In this document: positions 15,241 through 21,813 of the stretch, in pieces
How positions within the stretch are numbered: the stretch's first letter is position 1
Layout: each line of letters starts with the position of its first letter
Source: CAYWFP01 sp964457365
GTDB lineage: Bacteria > Planctomycetota > SZUA-567
Length of the DNA stretch: 22,549 nucleotides
Direction of reading: 5' to 3'
Assembly (NCBI GenBank): GCA_964457365.1
Contig: CAYWFP010000067.1
Location: forward strand, 1-22,549
Made by a program: the position numbers and the translations under genes
The notes under the pieces: generated by a model
Told to the model about the DNA's origin: nothing
Databases searched by the model: none
The model's input: only the letters and a program-made list of their open reading frames with translations

Positions 15241-16389
15241 ATGCCCTGCGTATACGCCAAGACGCTTTATACCGGCCGCGAGATGCGCGCGGACGCGTGG
15301 CTGATCTTCGATGGCTGGAAGATCAAGAAGATCGCCGCCAGGCCCGAGGGCGAGGTTGTCGGCGAGTTCGCGACGCTGACGCCGGCGTTGGTCGATCCGC
15401 ACTGCCACATCGGCATGAACCGGCCGTTCGAGGGCGGGGAGCCCACCGAGACCAACGAGCGGCAGGCGCCGTTCACCGTCGGCGCCGACGCGCTCGATGC
15501 GGTGCTGCTGGACGATCCGTCCTTCCGCGAATCCATCGAGGCGGGGGTGTTGTATTCCTGCGTCACACCCGGAAGCGGCAACATCATCGGCGGGAAGACC
15601 GCGGTGATCCGCAACTACGCGCGCAATACCACCGACGCCCTGATCGGGCGCGCCGGCTTGAAGGCCGCGTTCGGGCACAACCCGCGCATGGCCGGTTCCT
15701 GGGGATGGAAGGGCGACCGCCCCTCGACGCGCATGGGCGCGCTGGACATGCTGCGCCGAAAGTTCGCCGAGGTGTCGCGGAAGGAGAAGAAGTACCGCGC
15801 GGCCAAGGGCGAGAAGAAGAAGGAGATCGCCTTCACCGCCGAGGAGGAGACGCTGCGCGCGGTCCTCGCCGGCAAGGAGACGCTGCGCTGCCACGCGCAC
15901 AAGGCCGACGACATCGCCGCGGTGCTGCGCGTCGTCGACGAGTACAGGCTGCGCGTTACGCTCGAGCACACCATGGACGTCTTCGAGCAACATGTGTATG
16001 ACGAGCTCAAGAAGCGCAAGATCCCGGTGATCTACGGCCCGATCACATCGAACGCGCAGAAGACGGAGTTGCGGCACAGCTCCTGGCGCAACGTCTTGCC
16101 GCTGGTGGCATCGGGCGTGACCTTCGGCTTGATGAGCGACCATGCCTACGCGATTCAATCGCAGTTGCGGTTTCATCTGCGCCATTTTCTGCGCGCGGGG
16201 ATGACCCGGCAGCGGTGTATCGAACTGGTGACCCGCGTCAACGCCGAGCTCATCGGCCAGCAGAAACACTTCGGCACGCTGGCCAAGGGACGGTGGGCCT
16301 CGTTCGTCGGCTGGAACGGCGACCCGCTGGATATGGGCGCGTGGCCGGTGGCGGTATACGGCGAGGGCGAGGCGGTTTACAACGAGTAA
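15241..16389 (+). CDS. Amidohydrolase-superfamily protein (imidazolonepropionase-like)
   Basis: This 382-residue cytoplasmic metal-dependent hydrolase has the superfamily layout: a small N-terminal beta sandwich (TLYTGREMRADAWLIFDGWKI), then a TIM barrel. Metal-ligand candidates are H54 and H56 (DPHCHIG), H218/H220 (RCHAHKADD), H243 (TLEHTMD) and the catalytic D300 (LMSDHAY). The set fits the imidazolonepropionase-related branch. Members of that branch cleave cyclic amides or peptide-like bonds, or are uncharacterised; the substrate cannot be assigned. A lysine-rich insertion (about 176-196, RKEKKYRAAKGEKKK) interrupts the barrel and is probably a surface loop. GGAGGGGAG (15226-15234) sits six bases before the ATG, fixing the start. 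It is followed by a hairpin and then the gnd block, so it may be a separate unit. No histidine-degradation genes are nearby. Confidence 0.8.
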   Translation: MPCVYAKTLYTGREMRADAWLIFDGWKIKKIAARPEGEVVGEFATLTPALVDPHCHIGMNRPFEGGEPTETNERQAPFTVGADALDAVLLDDPSFRESIEAGVLYSCVTPGSGNIIGGKTAVIRNYARNTTDALIGRAGLKAAFGHNPRMAGSWGWKGDRPSTRMGALDMLRRKFAEVSRKEKKYRAAKGEKKKEIAFTAEEETLRAVLAGKETLRCHAHKADDIAAVLRVVDEYRLRVTLEHTMDVFEQHVYDELKKRKIPVIYGPITSNAQKTELRHSSWRNVLPLVASGVTFGLMSDHAYAIQSQLRFHLRHFLRAGMTRQRCIELVTRVNAELIGQQKHFGTLAKGRWASFVGWNGDPLDMGAWPVAVYGEGEAVYNE

Positions 16390-16419
16390 GAATGCCGCCG
16401 GGTGACGGCGGTTTCATTC
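16390..16419 (+). terminator. Terminator-like hairpin between the amidohydrolase and gnd genes
   Basis: CCGCCG (16395-16400), loop GGTGA and CGGCGG (16406-16411) are followed by TTTCATT. Outer bases GAATG (16390-16394) and CATTC (16415-16419) can extend the stem around a TTT bulge. The U-tract is poor, so termination is probably partial. It starts right after the amidohydrolase stop. Confidence 0.5.
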
Positions 16420-16440
16420 CACCAGAGGGAGACGACGAGG

Positions 16441-17859
16441 ATGACAGCGCAAGCGGATATCGGCCTGATGGGGCTGGCGGTGATGGGGCAGAACCTGGTG
16501 CTGAACATGGCCGATCACGGCTATACCGTCGCGGTCTACAACCGCACCACGAGTAAGATGACCGACTTCGTGGGCAGCGACGCGGCCAAGGGCAAGAATA
16601 TCATCGGCTGCGAGACGCTCGAAGCGTTCGTCGCCGCCATCAAGCCGTCGCGGCCGGTGATGCTGATGGTCAAGGCCGGCAAGCCGGTGGACCTGGCCAT
16701 CGAATCTCTGGTGCCGCTGATGGACGAAGGCGACATTCTCATCGACGGCGGCAACTCGTTTTTTCTCGATACCATCCGCCGCAACAAGGAGCTTGAGGCG
16801 AAGAAGCTTCTCTTCGTCGGTACCGGCGTCTCCGGCGGCGAGGAGGGCGCGCGTTACGGTCCGTCGATCATGCCCGGCGGCCAGAGAGCGGCCTACGAAC
16901 GCGTCGAGAAGATCCTCGTGGACATCTCCGCGAAGGTCGACGGCGAAGCGTGCTGCGTCCACATCGGCGACGACGGGGCGGGGCACTTCGTCAAGATGGT
17001 GCACAACGGCATCGAGTACGGCGACATGCAGCTCATCGCCGAGGCGTACTATATCATGAAGCACGCGCTCGGCATGGACTACTCGCAGATGCACGAGATC
17101 TTCGCGGAGTGGAACGCGGGGGATCTGGACAGCTACCTGATGGAGATCACCGCCGACATCCTGAAAAAGAACGACCCGGAGACGGGTAAGCCGATGCTGG
17201 AGGTCATCGTCGACCGCGCCGGGCAGAAAGGCACCGGCAAGTGGACGAGCGAGCAGGCGCTGGACCTCGGGATCGCCGCGCCGACCATCGCCGAGGCCGT
17301 CTTCGCCCGCTGTATCAGCGCGATCAAGGACGAGCGCGTCGCCGCCGAGGGGCAGTTGAAGGGCCCCGACCCGGCCTACGACGGCGACAAGCAGGAGTTG
17401 TTGCTGGCGATCAAGGACGCGTTGTACGCCTCGAAGATCATGAGCTACGCCCAGGGCTTCGCGCTCATGGCCGAGGCCGCGAAGGAGTACAACTGGAACC
17501 TCGACTTCGGCGCCATCAGCATGATCTGGCGCGGGGGCTGCATCATCCGCGCGCACTTCCTGCAACGCATCAAGGACGCGTACGACCGCAACCCGGGCCT
17601 GAGGAACCTGATGCTCGATCCGTACTTCAAGGAGATCGTCGACAAGGCCCAGGCGAACTGGCGCCTGGTGGTCGGCCAGAGCGCGCGCCTGGGCATCCCC
17701 ACGCCCGCCTTCAGCAGCGCGCTCGGTTACTTCGACGCCTACCGCCGCGGCACTGTCTGGGCGAACATGATCCAGGCGCAGCGCGACTACTTCGGCGCGC
17801 ATACCTACGAACGTTACGACCGCGAGGGCATGTTCCACACCGAATGGACGAAGATTTAG
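16441..17859 (+). CDS. gnd: 6-phosphogluconate dehydrogenase, decarboxylating
   Basis: This enzyme converts 6-phosphogluconate and NADP+ to ribulose 5-phosphate, CO2 and NADPH in the oxidative pentose phosphate pathway. At 472 residues it has the length of the long, classical form (about 468-480). Motifs are the Rossmann start IGLMGLAVMGQNL (7-19), DGGNSFFLDTIRR (102-114), FVGTGVSGGEEGARYGPS (125-142), the catalytic GHFVKMVHNGIEYGDM with K185 and E192, DRAGQKGTGKWT, and the C-terminal RRGTVWANMIQAQRDYFGAHTYER. An in-frame ATG at 16402 would add 13 residues, but it lies within the upstream hairpin; AGAGGGAG at about 16424-16431 supports 16441. It leads a tight block with the LarA-like gene (7-nt gap), the SDR and the Nudix hydrolase, suggesting sugar-acid metabolism. 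Confidence 0.97.
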   Translation: MTAQADIGLMGLAVMGQNLVLNMADHGYTVAVYNRTTSKMTDFVGSDAAKGKNIIGCETLEAFVAAIKPSRPVMLMVKAGKPVDLAIESLVPLMDEGDILIDGGNSFFLDTIRRNKELEAKKLLFVGTGVSGGEEGARYGPSIMPGGQRAAYERVEKILVDISAKVDGEACCVHIGDDGAGHFVKMVHNGIEYGDMQLIAEAYYIMKHALGMDYSQMHEIFAEWNAGDLDSYLMEITADILKKNDPETGKPMLEVIVDRAGQKGTGKWTSEQALDLGIAAPTIAEAVFARCISAIKDERVAAEGQLKGPDPAYDGDKQELLLAIKDALYASKIMSYAQGFALMAEAAKEYNWNLDFGAISMIWRGGCIIRAHFLQRIKDAYDRNPGLRNLMLDPYFKEIVDKAQANWRLVVGQSARLGIPTPAFSSALGYFDAYRRGTVWANMIQAQRDYFGAHTYERYDREGMFHTEWTKI

Positions 17860-17866
17860 GACAGGC

Positions 17867-19147
17867 ATGATCGTCGCCGACGGCGCGCCCGACCGGGCGC
17901 TGAACGAAGCCGATATCGAGCAGCACCTGCGGAGGTACCTGGAGACGGTGGGAATTCCGCGACGGGTCCTGCTGGTGCCGCCGGATCACACGCGGCTCTA
18001 CTCCGGCGCAGGGACGATCACCGCCGTCCTCTATCGTCTTCTGTGCCGCGCCTGCGAGGCGGTGCATATCATGCCGGCGCTGGGCACGCACGCGCCGATG
18101 AGCGAGGCGCAGGTGCGGATGATGTTCGGCGAGTCGATTCCGCTCTCGGCCTTCCGCGTGCACGACTGGCGTCGCGAGACGGTGGCGGTGGGGGAACTGC
18201 CGGCGGCGTTCCTGGCCGAGGTCAGCGGCGGCAGGGTCGAGCTGCCCATGCAGGTGGTGGTCAACCGCGCGCTCGTCGAGGGCGGCTACGACCGCATCGT
18301 CTCCATCGGACAGGTGGTGCCGCACGAGGTGGCCGGCATGGCCAACTACACCAAGAACATCTGCATCGGCCTCGGCGGGCCGGACATGATTCACAAGAGC
18401 CACTTCCTGGGCGCGGCCTGCAACATGGAAACGATCATGGGCCGCACCGAGACGCCGGTCCGGCGCGTGCTGGACGAGGCGTTCGGCCGTTTCCCGAACC
18501 GCCTGCCGATCGACTTCGTCCTCACGGTGATGCAGGAGCACGGGGCCGATCTGCACATGCGCGGGTTGTTCATCGGCGACGGCGACGCGTTCGAGCAGGC
18601 CGCGGCGCTGAGCCGGCGGGTCAACCTGACGCTGCTGGAGACGCCGCCGGCGAAGATGGTGGCGTACCTGACGCCGAAGGAGTTCGCCAGCACGTGGCTG
18701 GGGAACAAGGCGATCTACCGCACGCGCATGGCTATCGCCGACGGGGGCGAGCTGATCGTTCTGGCGCCGGGCGTGCGCGAATTCGGCGAGGACGCGACGA
18801 TCGACAAGCTGATCCGCAAGTACGGCTATCGCGGCACGCCGGCGACGTTGAAGGCGGTGGCCGAACAGGACGACCTGCGCGCGAACCTCTCGGCGGCGGC
18901 GCACCTGATCCACGGCTCCACCGAGGGGCGTTTCTCGGTGACCTACTGCACCGGCGTCGACGGCCTGACGCGCAAGGAGGTCGAGAGCGTCGGTTTCGAC
19001 TGGGCGCCGTATGAGGAGATGCGCAGGACATACGACCCGAGCCGCATGAAAGAAGGTCCGCAGGCGATCGACGGCGAGGAAGTGTTCTACATCGGCAATC
19101 CGGCGCTGGGGTTGTGGGCGTTGAAGGGCCAGTTCGAGAACGAATAG
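17867..19147 (+). CDS. LarA-family nickel-pincer racemase/epimerase homologue
   Basis: This 426-residue cytoplasmic protein resembles lactate racemase LarA, which uses a nickel-pincer nucleotide to invert a 2-hydroxyacid by hydride transfer. Matches are PDHTR (39-43), ALGTHAPMSEAQVR (71-84), VVNRALVEGGYDRIVSIGQVVPHE and HKSH. Measured against LarA numbering as I remember it, R43, H75, H153, K163 and H179 fall on the substrate-binding Arg, the two catalytic His, the cofactor-anchoring Lys and the nickel-binding His. The H153-K163-H179 spacings (10 and 16) are identical. The usual glycine-rich GFSGGxK loop is GMANYTK here, so the substrate site differs. Position between gnd and a mannonate-type oxidoreductase suggests gluconate/mannonate 2-epimerisation. 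Cofactor genes larB, larC and larE are not in the window. It starts 7 nt after gnd. Confidence 0.78.
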   Translation: MIVADGAPDRALNEADIEQHLRRYLETVGIPRRVLLVPPDHTRLYSGAGTITAVLYRLLCRACEAVHIMPALGTHAPMSEAQVRMMFGESIPLSAFRVHDWRRETVAVGELPAAFLAEVSGGRVELPMQVVVNRALVEGGYDRIVSIGQVVPHEVAGMANYTKNICIGLGGPDMIHKSHFLGAACNMETIMGRTETPVRRVLDEAFGRFPNRLPIDFVLTVMQEHGADLHMRGLFIGDGDAFEQAAALSRRVNLTLLETPPAKMVAYLTPKEFASTWLGNKAIYRTRMAIADGGELIVLAPGVREFGEDATIDKLIRKYGYRGTPATLKAVAEQDDLRANLSAAAHLIHGSTEGRFSVTYCTGVDGLTRKEVESVGFDWAPYEEMRRTYDPSRMKEGPQAIDGEEVFYIGNPALGLWALKGQFENE

Positions 19148-19156
19148 GAGAGTGGC

Positions 19157-19999
19157 ATGATCCAGGTGGACGACTTGAAGGGCAAGGTCTGCGTCGTAAC
19201 CGGCGCGACGGGGGTGCTCTGTTCGGTGATGGTCAGGGCGCTCTGCAAGCAGGGTGCGAAGGTGGCGATGATCGCGCGGACGCAGGAGAAGCTCGATACG
19301 CTGGCCCGGCAGATGCGGGACGCGGGACACGACTGCATCGGCGTCTCCGCGAGCGTCACCGACCGGGAGGCGCTGGAGGCCGCGCGGGAGACGATCGTCG
19401 ATACGTTCGGCCCGGCGGACATCCTGGTCAACGGCGCGGGCGGCAACTCCCCGAAGGCCACGACGCCGCTGGAGAACCTGGATCCCGACTCGCTGGACGA
19501 TCTGGAGAAGAGCTTCTTCGGTATCGACCTGGAAGGCTTCGACTTCGTCTTCGACCTGAATCTGAAGGGCACCGTCCTGCCGACGACGATCTTCGCCGAG
19601 GCCATGGTCAAGCGCGGCACGGGCGTCATTATCAACGTCTCCTCGATGAGCGCGCTGCTGCCGTTGACGAAGGTGGTGGCCTACTCGGCGGCGAAGGCCT
19701 CGGTGGACAGCTTCACCCGCTGGCTGGCGACGCACCTGGCGCCGACGGGCGTGCGCGTCAACGCGCTGTCTCCGGGCTTCTTCGTCAGCGAACAGAACCG
19801 CTTTCTCCTGTACGAACAGGACGGCAAGACGTTGAGCGCGCGCGGCGGGAAGATCGTCGCCAACACGCCGATGGGGCGTTTCGGCGAAGCGGAGGAACTC
19901 GAAGGCGCGCTCCTCTTCCTGGCCAGCGAGATGTCGCGCTTCGTCACCGGCATCGTCCTCCCCGTCGACGGCGGCTTCTCGGCCTACTCGGGAGTATAG
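19157..19999 (+). CDS. SDR oxidoreductase, mannonate/fructuronate-type
   Basis: This 280-residue classical short-chain dehydrogenase has cofactor motif TGATGVLC (15-22), NGAGG (92-96), N135, the catalytic Ser162/163 (NVSSMSA) and Y176-x3-K180. The NGAGGNSPKATT segment, GFDFVFDLNLKGTVLPT, SPGFFVSEQNRFLL and the terminal VTGIVLPVDGGFSAYSGV are the pattern I associate with SDR-type D-mannonate oxidoreductases (mannonate to fructuronate), which are unrelated to the long-chain UxuB. Gluconate 5-dehydrogenase is the main alternative. The third glycine of TGxxxGxG is Cys22, which is unusual. AGGAGAG overlaps the LarA gene's stop and lies four bases before the ATG. Position in the gnd-LarA block supports a role in six-carbon sugar acids, with the LarA homologue supplying or removing its substrate. 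Confidence 0.82.
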   Translation: MIQVDDLKGKVCVVTGATGVLCSVMVRALCKQGAKVAMIARTQEKLDTLARQMRDAGHDCIGVSASVTDREALEAARETIVDTFGPADILVNGAGGNSPKATTPLENLDPDSLDDLEKSFFGIDLEGFDFVFDLNLKGTVLPTTIFAEAMVKRGTGVIINVSSMSALLPLTKVVAYSAAKASVDSFTRWLATHLAPTGVRVNALSPGFFVSEQNRFLLYEQDGKTLSARGGKIVANTPMGRFGEAEELEGALLFLASEMSRFVTGIVLPVDGGFSAYSGV

Positions 20000-20000
20000 C

Positions 20001-20642
20001 GTGAGCGAATTCCCGCCGACGCCCGAGGAACTGGGCCGCGAAACGAACCACCAGGGGACGGTGCTCGAGTTCGAGACGATCCGCTGGCGCGGCATCGACG
20101 GCAAGGAGCGCGTTTGGGAGACGGTCGAGCGGCGCGGCCGCGGCGAGGCGGTGGTGGCGATCCCGTGGCTCAGGCCGAGCAATCGCCTGGTGCTGATCCG
20201 TCAGTGGCGCCCGCCCGCGCGGGGCGAGGTGATCGAGTTCCCCGCCGGCATCATCGACGAAGGCGAATCGCCCGCGCACGCCGCACGACGGGAGCTCACG
20301 GAGGAGACCGGTTTCGTCGGCGAAGTCGGCCGCGTGCTCCCGCCGACCTACAACACGCCGGGGCTCTCGGGGGAGACCGTCTACCAGGCCATCGTCGAGA
20401 TCGACGAGATGCTGCCCGTCAACGGCGAGCCGGATCCGTGTCCCGATGAGGGCGAGCACATCGCGGTGCTGATCGTACCGCGCGCGGGTATCGGCAGGTT
20501 CCTGCGGGACGAGTTGGCCGCCGGCACGCAGTTCGACAGCAAGGTGATGGGGTATCTGCTGGGCATGCTCTCGGAGAAGGAGATCAAACATTCCGAGGGC
20601 GATTGGCTCTCGCGCCTGCTGCAGGGCGGGGCGGGGATGTAG
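20001..20642 (+). CDS. Nudix hydrolase, ADP-ribose pyrophosphatase-like
   Basis: This 213-residue cytoplasmic hydrolase has a complete Nudix box at 83-105 (GIIDEGE...RRELTEETGF), fitting Gx5Ex7REUxEExGU. The preceding VLIRQWRPPARGEVIEFPAG is typical of the ADP-ribose/ADP-sugar pyrophosphatase group, which splits ADP-ribose to AMP and ribose 5-phosphate. The GTG start lies one base after the SDR stop, so it is the last gene of the gnd block and likely translated by re-initiation. Its TAG stop directly abuts the stop of hldD on the other strand (TAGCTA, 20640-20645), with no intergenic base. The exact substrate is not determined by sequence; AMP and ribose 5-phosphate would link to the pentose phosphate product of Gnd. 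Confidence 0.88.
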   Translation: MSEFPPTPEELGRETNHQGTVLEFETIRWRGIDGKERVWETVERRGRGEAVVAIPWLRPSNRLVLIRQWRPPARGEVIEFPAGIIDEGESPAHAARRELTEETGFVGEVGRVLPPTYNTPGLSGETVYQAIVEIDEMLPVNGEPDPCPDEGEHIAVLIVPRAGIGRFLRDELAAGTQFDSKVMGYLLGMLSEKEIKHSEGDWLSRLLQGGAGM

Positions 20643-21587
20643 CTAGCCCTCCGCCTCCCACCCTGCCGCGCTCTTTCCGATACCGTCCTCGAGCGACGCG
20701 AAGCCGCGGTCGTAGCCGGCCGCGCGCAGCGCCGCCAGGTCGGCCTGGGTGTAGCTCTGGTACTTGCCCCGAAGTTTCTCGGGGAAGGGGACGTACTCGA
20801 TGCGGCCCTTGCCGAGCTTCTCGATAAGGGCGCCGGCGACATCGTTGAAGCTGCGCGCGGTGCCGGTGCCGAGGTTGAAGATGCCGCGCGCGTCCTCCTT
20901 CGCGGCGAAGAAGAGATTCGCGTCGACGACGTCGCCGACGTGGATGAAGTCGCGCATCTGCCCGCCGTCGGCGAAGCCGTCGGTGCCGGTGAAGAGCCTG
21001 GCCGTGCCGGTGTCCCGCAGTTGGCGATAAAGCTGCGAGACCATCGACGCCATGCGTCCTTTCTGCAGCTCGCGCGGGCCGTAGACGTTGAAGTACCGCA
21101 GGCCGACCACCGGGCTCTTGGCGCGGTAGAGATTCTTGCGCACGTACTGGTCGAAGGCGAGCTTGCTGTAAGCGTAGACGTTGATCGGCCGCTCGTTGGC
21201 CGGGTCTTCGCGCGATTCGCGATTGAGGCCGTAGACCGAGGCGCTGGAGGCGTAGACCAGCGGGATCTTCCCGGCCACGGCGAGCTCGAAGATCGCCTTG
21301 GAGCAGTCGAAGTTCATCTCCATCATGTACTGGCCGTCGGTCTCCAGGGTGTCGGCGCAGGCGCCGTTGTGGAAGATGGCGACGAAGCGGTCGTCGCCGC
21401 CGCGTTCGACCCGGGCCAGGAAGTCGGCGACGTCGAGATAGTCGGCGATGACGCAGTCGGCGAGGTTGCGGAACTTCTCGCCGCGGGTCAGGTCGTCCAC
21501 GGCGAGGATGTCGGTGGCGCCGCGCTCGTTGAGGGCTTTGACGAGGTTGCTGCCGATGAAGCCGGCGGCGCCGGTGACGACGTACAT
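20643..21587 (-). CDS. hldD: ADP-L-glycero-D-manno-heptose 6-epimerase
   Basis: This 314-residue extended SDR makes the ADP-heptose precursor of the LPS inner core. Motifs are the NAD-binding GAAGFIGSN (6-14), the HldD-type DDLTRGEKFRNLAD and ADYLD region, HNGACADTLETDGQYMME, YASSASVYG, the catalytic Y138-x3-K142 (VYAYSK), RYFNVYGPRELQKGRMASM and RDFIHVGDVVDANL. The C-terminal PFPEKLRGKYQSYTQADLAALRAAGYD is highly specific for HldD. GAGGAG six bases upstream fixes the ATG at 21587. A miniature inverted-repeat element sits about 32 nt upstream of the start, between this gene and the clpX terminator, so it probably lies in the promoter or leader. It shows that the organism makes heptose-containing LPS and is a diderm. 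Confidence 0.95.
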   Translation of the reverse strand: MYVVTGAAGFIGSNLVKALNERGATDILAVDDLTRGEKFRNLADCVIADYLDVADFLARVERGGDDRFVAIFHNGACADTLETDGQYMMEMNFDCSKAIFELAVAGKIPLVYASSASVYGLNRESREDPANERPINVYAYSKLAFDQYVRKNLYRAKSPVVGLRYFNVYGPRELQKGRMASMVSQLYRQLRDTGTARLFTGTDGFADGGQMRDFIHVGDVVDANLFFAAKEDARGIFNLGTGTARSFNDVAGALIEKLGKGRIEYVPFPEKLRGKYQSYTQADLAALRAAGYDRGFASLEDGIGKSAAGWEAEG

Positions 21588-21619
21588 GCATTGCTCCTCA
21601 TGCCAATCAATCCGCGAAG

Positions 21620-21677
21620 TAAGGACCCGTTAAGCAATAAGATCGGGATTCTGAAATTATTGCTTAACGGGTCCTAA
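21620..21677 (-). mobile_element. MITE-like element, copy 2, with TAA target duplication
   Basis: The core is 21623-21674 (52 bp). GGACCCGTTAAGCAATAA (21623-21640) and its exact reverse complement (21657-21674) form perfect 18-bp terminal inverted repeats around a 16-bp centre. TAA flanks both ends (21620-21622 and 21675-21677). It is inverted relative to copy 1; its reverse complement matches copy 1 with one substitution and one 1-base gap. It lies in the leader of hldD. Confidence 0.87.
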
Positions 21678-21688
21678 GCGCCGGTCGT

Positions 21689-21726
21689 GGCCTTCCGCAC
21701 GCGCCACGGCCGAAGGCCGGCCTTCG
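21689..21726. repeat. GC-rich palindromes between clpX and hldD
   Basis: CGAAGGCCGGCCTTCG (21711-21726) is a perfect 16-bp palindrome. GGCCTTC at 21689-21695 can also pair with GAAGGCC at 21712-21718. The function is unknown. It lies upstream of hldD, beyond the MITE, so it could be an operator or simply GC-rich chance. Confidence 0.35.
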
Positions 21727-21753
21727 CGCCCCCGGCAGTGACGGCGTCTCCCG

Positions 21754-21787
21754 AAAAAACGCCCGGGACACGAAGATCCCGGGGGCG
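21754..21787 (-). terminator. Intrinsic terminator of clpX
   Basis: Read on the minus strand, a GC-rich stem (CGCCCCCGGGA, 21787-21777, with TCCCGGGCG, 21768-21760; one 2-base bulge) and an 8-nt loop are followed by six T (21759-21754). It lies 27 nt after the clpX stop. Confidence 0.85.
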
Positions 21788-21813
21788 TCGTCATGATTGC
21801 GGGCTATTCCGCT

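Noticed and set aside
17711..20182. An 823-codon minus-strand open frame opposite gnd, the LarA-like gene and the SDR
   Set aside because: It runs through three well-supported plus-strand genes, has an Arg/His/Asp-rich composition and no motif.
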